A stretch of 36,947 nt of DNA, taken from positions 1-36,947 of the forward strand of contig CAKQDX010000019.1 of NCBI GenBank assembly GCA_934229725.1, in the 5' to 3' direction. The translations under genes were made by a program, and so were the position numbers. The notes under the pieces are model-generated. The model saw only the letters and a list, made by a program, of their open reading frames with translations. It did no database searches and had not been told where the DNA came from. Shown here in pieces: positions 20,695 through 28,874 of this stretch. This DNA is from an uncultured Streptococcus sp. (GTDB lineage Bacteria; Bacillota; Bacilli; Lactobacillales; Streptococcaceae). Numbering within the stretch: the stretch's first letter is position 1; each line of letters opens with the position of its first letter.

Positions 20695-22713
20695 TTAATT
20701 ATTTTGTATTATTCTACTACAAATCCTATGAGTCAGTATCAGATAAACAATAAATAACACAACCGTCAATCCCAGATATCTTAAATCTACAACAACATCT
20801 GTATTGGCAAAATGTGTAAAATATCCTAATAAACTATTTCCAAAAGCAATACTGAGTGGGATGGCCAATATAAAGGGTGTCAGAAAATATAAAAGAATTT
20901 GTTGGAATAAAAGTTTCTTGTTGGATCCATATCTATTTCCCAACAAATATAGAATCTTGTAATCACCAGCGCTATCGAGAGAATTTGTCAAGGCTTGCAA
21001 CGATAAAATACTAAAGGAAATTACCGTAAACACGATTGCTACGAATATCATAACAAAAACAATAACCCCCATAGAACTGATACTCAGTTCCGATAAACCA
21101 AGCTTTGTTTGATAGGTAAAGTCATTACTCTCTCCCTCACTCGTCTTAAAATAATGTCCTTCAAGCCAGTTTTTCAAAAATAATTCGACTTGACGCATAT
21201 CTGTTTTTTCTTTATATGTTGCAACGTAAGCCATGCTATCTACTGACAGTTCTTTTGCGACTTTATCTGGAACAATAAAGGTACCAAAATCATTTGTGCC
21301 GACAGATGAAAGAAAATACACATTTTCAAGAGGTGTTTTAGAGAACGATTTCAAAGTGTACCCACCAATAGTTAATGTTTCACCCTTTTTAAGAAAGTCT
21401 TTAATTTGTTTTTCTGTTCCTTTATAATGTTGATTTACAGCATATTCATCATTTTGGAGGGCAATTCCCTCTTTTCCCTGTATCTTCATTAAATGATTGT
21501 AACTTGACAAACTGATTACTTTCAAAGGAGTATCAGGTAGATACTTATCATGCGGCCAAAGATGATTGGTGTCAATAATATCCTTATAAGTACTATCTGC
21601 CTTATGGATAGTATATTGATACTCTGTATCAACCACATTGAAGTTAAATCCATCTGCTTTCAAACAATCCTTGGTCGTCATATTTAAATAATGAAAATCC
21701 TCGCCTCGATAAAGAGAGACTTCCATATCGTATGGAGTGTAGGTCTCAATATCCTTTTTCATACTTGTATAGGTACTGCCACTAAAAATCAGTAGTGTTA
21801 ATGTGAGTGTCATAAAAAGGGACAAAACTGCTATGACAATAGAATTGTTATCCGCTTGCTTTGAAAACTGACGAACTTTAAAGCTGTTATATCTTTGAAA
21901 ATATAGTTTCGGTGTGGCTCTAAGCAATCTCAAAATAAACTGACTCAAGGAAGTATAAAATAAAACAACCACAATCAGAAATAGTACAATAAAAGCTAAG
22001 GCATGATTTTTCAATAATCTCAAATGACTATAATTTGAAAGATAAAAGCAAATCACACAAAATAATATCGTACTTATTGTAAACAGGAATATCTGCCATT
22101 TACCATGAGCTTTTGAAATAAAGGTTCCTTTTTTTTCATTATCTTGGATGAGACTGATAATTTTTTGCTTTCTAAAAGATAACACATCCAGTGCACCAAT
22201 GATAAGGCTCGTCACCAAGTAACAGACAACTAACAATTCAACTGAATAATTGTCCCAAAATAATTTTCTTCCAAAATAATTTCCCATAAAGAAGTCTGAA
22301 GCAAGAGATGAGACAGGAATCAATATCACCAATCCAAACAAGAGCCCAACTACTAACGAGAGCAAATTAATGAACAAGGTCTCACAAAAAACAACTCCCA
22401 TAATATGACATTTCTTCATTCCCAAGCTCGCATAGAGACCTAATTCCTTCTGTCTTCGTTTTAGAACAAAATTTGTCGAATAAACAATCAAAAAAATAAC
22501 AGCTCCAACAACCATATAAGATACTATTCCCATATATTGGGTCATAATGGTTGTTAACATTTTTTTAGAACCAGACAAACTAGTCATAACTGGATGATTT
22601 GGAAGAGCATTAAAAGCATAAAGCAGGCTATAAATTAATGTTAAACTAAAAAAATAAATGCTATACGTTTGTATGTTACGCAAAACGTTACGGATAATTA
22701 ATTTTGGATACAT
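20695..22713 (-). CDS. FtsX-type ABC transporter permease (BceB-like), first paralogue
   Basis: A 672-residue permease with the same plan as its neighbour: N-terminal helix, FtsX domain, helices to ~330, an extracellular domain of ~220 residues, and three C-terminal helices (SISSMGVIVFVMIFVAIVFT onward). Shared blocks such as NHPVM-SLSG and KRRQKELGLY show the two arose by duplication. It follows the ATPase gene by 9 nt, with AAGGGG before the ATG, so ATPase and this permease form one unit. Such transporters usually remove or sense membrane-active antimicrobial peptides. The substrate is not deducible. Confidence 0.9.
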   Translation of the reverse strand: MYPKLIIRNVLRNIQTYSIYFFSLTLIYSLLYAFNALPNHPVMTSLSGSKKMLTTIMTQYMGIVSYMVVGAVIFLIVYSTNFVLKRRQKELGLYASLGMKKCHIMGVVFCETLFINLLSLVVGLLFGLVILIPVSSLASDFFMGNYFGRKLFWDNYSVELLVVCYLVTSLIIGALDVLSFRKQKIISLIQDNEKKGTFISKAHGKWQIFLFTISTILFCVICFYLSNYSHLRLLKNHALAFIVLFLIVVVLFYTSLSQFILRLLRATPKLYFQRYNSFKVRQFSKQADNNSIVIAVLSLFMTLTLTLLIFSGSTYTSMKKDIETYTPYDMEVSLYRGEDFHYLNMTTKDCLKADGFNFNVVDTEYQYTIHKADSTYKDIIDTNHLWPHDKYLPDTPLKVISLSSYNHLMKIQGKEGIALQNDEYAVNQHYKGTEKQIKDFLKKGETLTIGGYTLKSFSKTPLENVYFLSSVGTNDFGTFIVPDKVAKELSVDSMAYVATYKEKTDMRQVELFLKNWLEGHYFKTSEGESNDFTYQTKLGLSELSISSMGVIVFVMIFVAIVFTVISFSILSLQALTNSLDSAGDYKILYLLGNRYGSNKKLLFQQILLYFLTPFILAIPLSIAFGNSLLGYFTHFANTDVVVDLRYLGLTVVLFIVYLILTHRICSRIIQNN

Positions 22714-22722
22714 ATTATCCCC

Positions 22723-23457
22723 TTATCTAGTCTTTTGATAAATAGTTTCCAAATATGCATCATTAGACATGCCATTGCGATACAAATCCTCGATAATATG
22801 ACCATCTTTTAATAAAAGCATCCGCGATGAATATTTAGCTGCCGCAGGATCATGGGTAACCAGAATAATAGTGATCTCAAATTTTTGATTGATTTCTTGT
22901 AATAAAGCCATCAGATTTTCCGAATTTGCAGAATCTAGAGCCCCCGTAGGTTCGTCAGCGATTAAAAGCTTAGAATCATCTACCAGCGCCCTTGCTGTAG
23001 CTACACGCTGCCGTTGTCCACCTGACAATTGATTTGGGAATTTATTTCTAAGTTTTGAAATAGATAATTTTTCCAAAACTTCCTCAATTTTTTTCTTAGA
23101 TAAACTAACTCTCTTTCCTTGAATTTGCAATGGTAAGACAATATTTTCATATACTGTCAACGTCTCTACTAAATTATAGGATTGAAAAATATAGGAAATG
23201 TTTTGTGACCGATAATCAGCTAACTCACTGTCTTTTGCATGAACAATATCAAACCCTTCGAAAGAAATATCTCCAGAAGTTGGCTCATCAATAGTAGAAA
23301 TACAATTCAATAAGGTGGTCTTACCACTACCACTGGACCCCATAATAGCGAGAAAATCACCTTTATCTACATCAAATGAAACATTGGACAAAGCATGGAC
23401 AAGATTATCATCCTCACCAAATATTTTACTGACATTTTTTACAATTAATTGACTCAT
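22723..23457 (-). CDS. ABC transporter ATP-binding protein (BceA/MacB-type)
   Basis: A 244-residue ATPase with Walker A GSSGSGKTTLLN, Q-loop FQSYNL, signature LSGGQRQRVATAR, Walker B LLIADEPTGALD and switch His in VTHD. It is of the lipoprotein/antimicrobial-peptide exporter class that partners FtsX-type permeases. It is the first gene of the locus, driven by a promoter with operator-like repeats (23492-23582) and read divergently from mutS2. The ATG follows AGGAGGATTGGCTA. With one ATPase and two permeases, it may serve both. Confidence 0.93.
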   Translation of the reverse strand: MSQLIVKNVSKIFGEDDNLVHALSNVSFDVDKGDFLAIMGSSGSGKTTLLNCISTIDEPTSGDISFEGFDIVHAKDSELADYRSQNISYIFQSYNLVETLTVYENIVLPLQIQGKRVSLSKKKIEEVLEKLSISKLRNKFPNQLSGGQRQRVATARALVDDSKLLIADEPTGALDSANSENLMALLQEINQKFEITIILVTHDPAAAKYSSRMLLLKDGHIIEDLYRNGMSNDAYLETIYQKTR

Positions 23458-23491
23458 TAGCCAATCCTCCTACTTTTTTATTTTCATAAAC

Positions 23492-23582
23492 AGTATAAGT
23501 CAGCTGACCTACATTGGCATGAGTAATTCATGCAGTAAAATGCTAACACTGTATTTGTAAATAATCATGAGTAAAATATGCA
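23492..23582 (-). promoter_or_regulatory. Promoter with two operator-like direct repeats before the ABC operon
   Basis: The minus-strand -10 is TATACT (23492-23497) and no good -35 is seen. Starting 20 bp further upstream, CATGAGTAATTCATGCA (23518-23534) recurs as CATGAGTAAAATATGCA (23566-23582), 14 of 17 identical, start-to-start 48 bp. A third, partial copy (GCAGTAAAATGC, 23532-23543) overlaps the first. The first copy contains a perfect 6-bp inverted repeat (GCATGA / TCATGC). This layout fits an activator covering the -35 region; the LuxR-type regulator encoded downstream is the obvious candidate. Confidence 0.55.
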
Positions 23583-23644
23583 TAAATTTACTATTTTTGT
23601 GAGCAAATCAATTCTTTCCACCTCCACCCCCCTATAGTCAAATA

Positions 23645-23653
23645 TGCTATAAT
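23645..23653 (+). promoter_or_regulatory. mutS2 extended -10, leaderless arrangement
   Basis: TGCTATAAT ends 7 nt before the mutS2 ATG, so the transcript should begin at or one base before the start codon. No ribosome binding site exists between. Confidence 0.65.
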
Positions 23654-23660
23654 AGAAGCT

Positions 23661-26009
23661 ATGGACACAAAGATTTTAGACCAATTAGAATTTAACAAGG
23701 TCAAGGACCAGTTCACAGAATACCTGCAGACTGAACAGGCTCAGGCGGAGCTACGTGACTTGGTGCCTATGACCAATCCAGAAAGAATTCAAAATCAATT
23801 TACAGAAATTCAAGAAATGGCAGAGATTTTCGTAGAGCACCATGGCTTTGCCATTGGTAGCTTGCGAGATATTTCTGAGCCCTTGCGTCGTTTGGAACTG
23901 GATGCTGACCTCAACATTCAGGAGCTCATTGCCATCAAGAAGGTGCTGCAAGCTTCTGCTGACCTCGGTCGTTTCTACGCTGACCTTGAAAATGTTGAGC
24001 TCGTAGCCCTTAAACGTCTTTTTGATAAGATTGAAGCCTTCCCAAGTCTACAAGGCAGTCTTCAGAGCATCAATGACGGTGGTTTTATTGAGCATTTTGC
24101 TAGCCCAGAGTTGCAAAATATTCGTCGTCAACTTAAATCTTGCGATGATGCCATTCGCCAGACCTTACAAGACATTCTCAAGAAATCTGGCCACATGTTG
24201 GCTGAGAGTTTGATTGCTAGTCGTAACGGTCGTTCAGTGCTTCCTGTCAAAAACACCTATCGTAACCGTATCGCTGGAGTTGTGCATGACATCTCAAGCT
24301 CTGGAAACACAGTATATATCGAGCCACGTGCCGTTATCCAGCTTAACGAAGAAATTACACAATTACGTGCAGACGAACGCCACGAAATGGCCCGTATCCT
24401 GCATGAACTGTCTGATCAACTGCGCCCACAAGCTGCTGCTATCGCTAACAACGCTTGGATTTTGGGCCACATGGACTTCATTCGAGGAAAATATCTCTAT
24501 CTCCATGATAAAAAGGCGGTTATTCCAAAGATTAGTGACAACCAAACACTACAACTGCTTAACGTTCGTCACCCTCTCTTGGTCAATCCAGTAGCCAACG
24601 ATTTGCGCTTTGATGAGGACCTCACGGCCATTGTCATCACAGGTCCCAATACTGGTGGTAAAACGGTCATGCTTAAAACGCTAGGACTAGCACAACTAAT
24701 GGCTCAATCTGGTCTGCCAATTTTGGCTGATAAGGGCAGCCGTGTTGCCATTTTCCAAGAGATTTTTGCGGACATCGGAGACGAACAGTCTATCGAACAA
24801 AGTTTGTCAACTTTCTCTAGTCACATGACCCACATTGTTGAGATTCTGAATGCTGCCGACAGTAACAGTCTGGTCTTGGTCGATGAGCTTGGGGCTGGTA
24901 CCGACCCTCAGGAAGGGGCTAGTCTAGCCATGGCAATCTTAGAGCACCTCCGTTTAAGTCAGATTAAGACCATGGCTACCACTCACTATCCTGAACTTAA
25001 GGCCTATGGGATTGAGACGCAACATGTGGAAAATGCCAGCATGGAGTTTGACACAGCGACTTTAAGTCCTACCTATCGTTTTATGCAAGGGGTTCCTGGT
25101 CGTTCTAATGCCTTTGAAATTGCTCGACGCCTCGGTTTGAATGAGATTATTGTCAAGGAGGCAGAAAACCTCACGGATACTGATAGTGATGTCAACCGTA
25201 TCATCGAGCAACTTGAGGCCCAAACTGTGGAAACACAAAAGCGTCTGGAACACATCAAGGACGTTGAGCAAGAAAATCTTAAATTTAACCGTGCGGTTAA
25301 GAAACTCTATAACGAGTTCTCCCATGAGTACGACAAGGAACTCGAAAAAGCTCAAAAAGAAATTCAAGATATGGTGGATACCGCTTTGGCTGAGAGCGAT
25401 AGTATTCTCAAAAATCTCCATGATAAGAGTCAACTCAAGCCTCATGAAGTTATTGATGCCAAAGGAAAACTCAAGAAACTTGCCCCACAAGTGGATCTCT
25501 CCAAGAATAAGATTCTTCGTAAAGCTAAGAAAGAAAAGGCTGCGCGTGCTCCTCATGTCGGTGATGATATCATCGTGACCGCCTATGGTCAACGTGGTAC
25601 GCTTACTAGTCAAGCCAAAAATGGTAACTGGGAAGCCCAGGTGGGGCTCATCAAGATGACCCTCAAGGCGGACGAATTCACTCTGGTTCGTGCCCAAGCT
25701 GAAGCCCAACAACCCAAGAAGAAACAGATTAACGTGGTTAAAAAAGCCAAGAAGGCATCTGGTGGCCCTCGTGCCCGTCTAGACCTTCGTGGGAAACGTT
25801 ACGAAGAAGCTATGCAAGAGCTTGATGCCTTTATTGACCAAGCCCTACTTAACAACATGAGTCAGGTGGACATCATCCACGGTATTGGTACAGGTGTCAT
25901 CCGTGACGCAGTGACTAAATATCTCCGCCGCCATCGCCATGTTAAAAGTTTTGAATATGCCCCACAAAGTGCCGGTGGTTCTGGATGTACCATCGCAACC
26001 CTAGGGTAA
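23661..26009 (+). CDS. mutS2: Endonuclease MutS2 / ribosome-rescue factor
   Basis: A 782-residue MutS2. The N-terminal 300 residues are the MutS core-like helices. The ATPase has Walker A GPNTGGKTVMLKT, Walker B LVLVDELGAGTDP and the ATPase motif ATTHYPELK. A coiled coil spans ~510-600, a KOW-like segment is near 630-680 (VGDDIIVTAYGQRGTL), and the C-terminal Smr nuclease domain has LDLRGKRYEEAM and HGIGTG. MutS2 has been linked to suppression of recombination and, more recently, to splitting collided ribosomes. Length is normal. The start lacks a ribosome binding site (leaderless arrangement). A hairpin terminator follows. Confidence 0.96.
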   Translation: MDTKILDQLEFNKVKDQFTEYLQTEQAQAELRDLVPMTNPERIQNQFTEIQEMAEIFVEHHGFAIGSLRDISEPLRRLELDADLNIQELIAIKKVLQASADLGRFYADLENVELVALKRLFDKIEAFPSLQGSLQSINDGGFIEHFASPELQNIRRQLKSCDDAIRQTLQDILKKSGHMLAESLIASRNGRSVLPVKNTYRNRIAGVVHDISSSGNTVYIEPRAVIQLNEEITQLRADERHEMARILHELSDQLRPQAAAIANNAWILGHMDFIRGKYLYLHDKKAVIPKISDNQTLQLLNVRHPLLVNPVANDLRFDEDLTAIVITGPNTGGKTVMLKTLGLAQLMAQSGLPILADKGSRVAIFQEIFADIGDEQSIEQSLSTFSSHMTHIVEILNAADSNSLVLVDELGAGTDPQEGASLAMAILEHLRLSQIKTMATTHYPELKAYGIETQHVENASMEFDTATLSPTYRFMQGVPGRSNAFEIARRLGLNEIIVKEAENLTDTDSDVNRIIEQLEAQTVETQKRLEHIKDVEQENLKFNRAVKKLYNEFSHEYDKELEKAQKEIQDMVDTALAESDSILKNLHDKSQLKPHEVIDAKGKLKKLAPQVDLSKNKILRKAKKEKAARAPHVGDDIIVTAYGQRGTLTSQAKNGNWEAQVGLIKMTLKADEFTLVRAQAEAQQPKKKQINVVKKAKKASGGPRARLDLRGKRYEEAMQELDAFIDQALLNNMSQVDIIHGIGTGVIRDAVTKYLRRHRHVKSFEYAPQSAGGSGCTIATLG

Positions 26010-26022
26010 GCTAAGATTTAAT

Positions 26023-26053
26023 AAAGACTGAGACCTTATGTCCAGTCTTTTTC
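26023..26053 (+). terminator. mutS2 terminator
   Basis: AAAGACTG ... CAGTCTTT forms a perfect 8-bp stem with a 12-nt loop and a following TTTC on the plus strand. Confidence 0.75.
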
Positions 26054-26073
26054 ATACGCTCCAAATCCAGTAA

Positions 26074-26107
26074 CAAAAAAAGTCTCCCTTAACCAAGGAA
26101 GACTTTG
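26074..26107 (-). terminator. zapA-cvpA terminator
   Basis: On the minus strand AAAGTCTTCCTT-GGTT-AAGGGAGACTTT (one mismatch) is followed by TTTTG. Confidence 0.85.
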
Positions 26108-26111
26108 ATTT

Positions 26112-26654
26112 CTATATCACACTGGTCCACAAGTGCTGAATAATTTGACTCACTGGAAAATAGTAATTAATCAAAAAACGTAATACCCAACTTGATGACA
26201 GGAGTGTTTGGATGTTATTCATAGGCACAGTCGCAAGAATGTTACCCAACATGGTCACGGGAACAAGGCTCACCAATGACGCTAAAATACCACCTACCAC
26301 TTGGTAACGTCTCTGGTCAAGTCGCTCAATTCTCACAAAATGGAAGAAAATCCCAAGAAAACGCAAAGCATAATAAGCCACACAGTAAATGGCAAAATAG
26401 GCAACACCTGCATAGTAGACACGGTCAAGTGAAAAAATATTCTGGTCTGTAAAGAAAGCTATGCTAGCATCCCTAGTCGGATTGGTATAAGGCACCCAAA
26501 GATTAATAGCCTCACCTAGCGGTTGATAAAAATAAGCAGCTACACCTATGGCGATAATGACTGAAACCACATAATAGGCTTGCATAAAGAGACCACGACG
26601 GTAGCCAATGTAAAAATTCCAAGCTACAATAGCTAAGACAAGAAGCCCAATCAT
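26112..26654 (-). CDS. cvpA: CvpA family membrane protein
   Basis: A 180-residue membrane protein with four hydrophobic segments (residues ~2-20, 25-42, 82-105, 120-140), starting MIGLLVLAIVAWNFYIGYRR. This matches the CvpA/colicin V production family in size and in the YRRG motif after the first helix. Its ATG overlaps the zapA stop by 4 nt (ATGA), so the two are translationally coupled. The molecular role of CvpA proteins is unresolved; they affect envelope and stress traits. Confidence 0.88.
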   Translation of the reverse strand: MIGLLVLAIVAWNFYIGYRRGLFMQAYYVVSVIIAIGVAAYFYQPLGEAINLWVPYTNPTRDASIAFFTDQNIFSLDRVYYAGVAYFAIYCVAYYALRFLGIFFHFVRIERLDQRRYQVVGGILASLVSLVPVTMLGNILATVPMNNIQTLLSSSWVLRFLINYYFPVSQIIQHLWTSVI

Positions 26655-26962
26655 GCGTCGTCCCCATTGCGCTTAGCCGTTGCTTTACCTTTTAGTTGTT
26701 CGAGTTGCTTAGCTCTTAGAATCTCCAACTCTTTTTCCATATCTTCCACTTGGATTTCACGTTCTAATTGCGTTGACAATGAATTAATAGCCATTAAAAT
26801 AGCGATGGTTTCATTGTCAGCCTTTTTCATCTGCTCCTTGATAATATTATATTTCTCATGAGCAACACGCTCAACTTCTTCCATGAATAGATTATCCTTG
26901 TCAGTCGTTAGCGTCAGTTTTTTCTCTCCAAAATGAAATTTGTAACGGTTTTTACTTGCCAT
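26651..26962 (-). CDS. zapA: Cell division protein ZapA
   Basis: A 103-residue protein with an N-terminal beta region (NRYKFHFGEKKLTL) and a long C-terminal coiled coil (residues ~30-90, Glu/Lys-rich), typical of ZapA. ZapA bundles FtsZ filaments at the division ring. It is coupled to cvpA and read divergently from rnhC, the usual streptococcal neighbourhood. Its ribosome binding site is weak (AGG 17 nt away), and a 7-codon ORF with a strong site precedes it. Confidence 0.88.
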   Translation of the reverse strand: MASKNRYKFHFGEKKLTLTTDKDNLFMEEVERVAHEKYNIIKEQMKKADNETIAILMAINSLSTQLEREIQVEDMEKELEILRAKQLEQLKGKATAKRNGDDA

Positions 26963-26981
26963 TTGCTTATTAACTGCCTAA

Positions 26982-27005
26982 TTAATGGTGGTCAAGATTG
27001 TCCAC
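26982..27005 (-). CDS. Possible 7-codon upstream ORF before zapA
   Basis: GTG-initiated ORF reading MDNLDHH, behind AAGGAG with 8 nt spacing, in the ~190-nt zapA leader. A GGTGG..CCACC hairpin overlaps it. It ends 19 nt before the zapA ATG, whose own ribosome binding site is poor, so translation of the short ORF could affect zapA. Weak evidence. Otherwise the 318-bp gap to rnhC holds only the zapA -10 and the rnhC promoter. Confidence 0.3.
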   Translation of the reverse strand: MDNLDHH

Positions 27006-27155
27006 CGCAGCTTCTCCTTACTTATTAGTGTAGTAGATTTCCTTCTTACCGAACAAGATTTATACACTTGCCTTGGGGCGTATTTGATACTCAAATGCCA
27101 GACACTCTTTTACAATTTAGAAAAAAAGGCAAAAATCGGCATTCTCTTTTTAATC

Positions 27156-27161
27156 ATTATA
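27156..27161 (-). promoter_or_regulatory. Candidate zapA -10 element
   Basis: TATAAT on the minus strand, giving a leader of about 190 nt; no convincing -35. Confidence 0.4.
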
Positions 27162-27264
27162 TCCTAAATTTTAACTTTCGTAAATTTTAGACTTTGGACT
27201 TCCCCAGAAAAATCATTTTTCAAGATTTAGTCCCTGTAAAATATCTGCCAATTCTCCTTTTTTG

Positions 27265-27273
27265 TGCTAAAAT
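27265..27273 (+). promoter_or_regulatory. rnhC extended -10, leaderless arrangement
   Basis: TGCTAAAAT ends 7 nt before the rnhC ATG (AGATTCC between), the same geometry as mutS2. Confidence 0.6.
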
Positions 27274-27280
27274 AGATTCC

Positions 27281-28171
27281 ATGGGCACAATCGTATTAAA
27301 AATGACAGCAAAGCAGATTTCAACACTTCAGGAAGACCTGGCAAGCTATGCGACTGCGACTAACAATCCCTATGCTAGTTTTTCAGCCAAGGTCGATGGC
27401 ACAAGTGTTATTGCCTATACTTCAGGTAAAGTAACCTTCCAGGGTGCTAAACCAGAGGTTCTAGCTAGCCGTTTTGGCTACCAAGCAGAACCTGACCATT
27501 CACCCCATGGACAAGATTTAGCTTTGATTGGATCAGATGAAGTGGGAAATGGCTCCTATTTTGGTGGACTAGCGGTCGTAGCTAGTCTAGTGACACCAGC
27601 CGACCATGCTTTCTTGAAATCCTTGGGGGTCGATGATTCTAAAAATCTCAATGATAGCAAGATTCGTCAGCTTGCCCCGCTCTTGGAGGAGAAGATCTCT
27701 CACAAGGCACTACTACTTTCACCCAAGAAGTACAATGAAGTGGTAGGAGACGGCAAGAGCCACAATGCTGTATCAGTCAAAGTAGCCCTCCACAATCAGG
27801 CTATCTTCCTATTGTTACAAGCAGGAGCTAAACCAGATAAGATTGTCATTGATGCTTTTACCAGTGAGAAAAATTATCAGAAGTACCTCAAGAAGGAGCG
27901 CAATCGCTTTGACAATCCCATCACCTTAGAAGAGAAAGCTGAAGGCAAATACCTAGCTGTAGCGGTAAGTTCTATCATCGCTCGCAATCTCTTCCTGGAA
28001 AATCTGGATAAACTCAGCCAAGAAGTGGGCTATACCCTGCCTTCGGGAGCAGGAACCAAGTCCGATCAGGTCGCTGCCAAGCTCCTACAAGCTTATGGAG
28101 ATCAGGCTCTCCAAGCTACTGCTAAATATCATTTCGCCAATACTAAAAAAGCCTACCAACGCTTAAAATAA
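27281..28171 (+). CDS. rnhC: Ribonuclease HIII
   Basis: A 296-residue RNase HIII, which cleaves RNA in RNA-DNA hybrids (R-loops, primers). Residues 1-~85 are the N-terminal substrate-binding domain. The catalytic domain begins with IGSDEVGNGSYFGG (D-E of the DEDE site; the Gly-Asn pair marks HIII rather than HII), followed by DDSKNLND and DAFTSEKNY. ATG 27281 (MGTIVLKMTAKQ) is the usual start. An upstream in-frame extension to 27194 was rejected because it runs through the promoter. It is followed 18 nt later by lepB. Confidence 0.94.
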   Translation: MGTIVLKMTAKQISTLQEDLASYATATNNPYASFSAKVDGTSVIAYTSGKVTFQGAKPEVLASRFGYQAEPDHSPHGQDLALIGSDEVGNGSYFGGLAVVASLVTPADHAFLKSLGVDDSKNLNDSKIRQLAPLLEEKISHKALLLSPKKYNEVVGDGKSHNAVSVKVALHNQAIFLLLQAGAKPDKIVIDAFTSEKNYQKYLKKERNRFDNPITLEEKAEGKYLAVAVSSIIARNLFLENLDKLSQEVGYTLPSGAGTKSDQVAAKLLQAYGDQALQATAKYHFANTKKAYQRLK

Positions 28172-28189
28172 TCCTGAAAGGCCTTAACT

Positions 28190-28813
28190 ATGCAAAACAA
28201 ATGGACCCAATTATTCCTCAAATTCCTTCGTGAATGGGGAGTTTTCATCCTCTTTATCACCTTCTTCCTCTTGACCCGTCTCTTCCTCTGGCTCCCAGTC
28301 CAAGTCGACGGTCACTCAATGGATCCAACCCTAGCAGATAGACAACGTGTTATCGTTTTGAAACACACGTCTATTGAGCGTTTTGACATTGTCGTTGCCA
28401 AGGAAGTTGAAGATGGTAAGACCAAACAAATTGTAAAACGTGTCATTGGGATGCCAGGTGATACCATTACCTATCAAAATGATAAACTTACCGTCAATGG
28501 CAAGGAAGTTAAAGAGAAATATCTCAAAGAATTTCAGGCTGCCTTTGCTAAGGACAAATTACAAAAAGAATATGACTACCGCGATTACTTCCAACAGTTA
28601 GCCAAGGATGCCAAGGCCTTCACAGTCAATACTGAGGGCAATACAACCTTCACGGTTACTGTTCCAGAAGGCAAATATTTCCTACTTGGAGACAACCGTA
28701 TCGTTTCTAAAGACAGCCGTGCAGTTGGTTACTTTGATGAAAGTGCTCTTGTAGGGGAAGTCAAATTCCGCTTCTGGCCACTTAATAAAATCGGTGGCGT
28801 TGAAGACAACTAA
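28190..28813 (+). CDS. lepB: Signal peptidase I
   Basis: A 207-residue type I signal peptidase that removes signal peptides on the outer membrane face. One N-terminal TM helix (WGVFILFITFFLLTRLFLW) is followed by the catalytic Ser in GHSMDPTL, the general-base Lys in IVKRVIGMPGD, and the box LLGDNRIVSKDSR. It lies 18 nt after rnhC, with GAAAGG before the ATG, and is probably co-transcribed with rnhC. Confidence 0.95.
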   Translation: MQNKWTQLFLKFLREWGVFILFITFFLLTRLFLWLPVQVDGHSMDPTLADRQRVIVLKHTSIERFDIVVAKEVEDGKTKQIVKRVIGMPGDTITYQNDKLTVNGKEVKEKYLKEFQAAFAKDKLQKEYDYRDYFQQLAKDAKAFTVNTEGNTTFTVTVPEGKYFLLGDNRIVSKDSRAVGYFDESALVGEVKFRFWPLNKIGGVEDN

Positions 28814-28827
28814 TCACACTAAATAAG

Positions 28828-28853
28828 ATAAGGTTGGGGAAACCCAGCCTTAT
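28828..28853. other. Stable GAAA-tetraloop hairpin between lepB and recD2
   Basis: ATAAGGTTGGG-GAAA-CCCAGCCTTAT is an 11-bp stem (one G-U pair) capped by a GNRA tetraloop. It is not followed by a T-run, so it is not a standard terminator. It may set mRNA stability or processing between the two genes. Confidence 0.5.
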
Positions 28854-28874
28854 TATGTATCTAGGAAAACACAC

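Noticed and set aside
25062..25712. 216-codon minus-strand ORF inside mutS2
   Set aside because: Shadow of the mutS2 coding frame, with no ribosome binding site and no recognisable domain.
26985..27167. 60-codon plus-strand ORF between zapA and rnhC
   Set aside because: No ribosome binding site, low-quality composition, and it lies antisense to the zapA leader and its -10.
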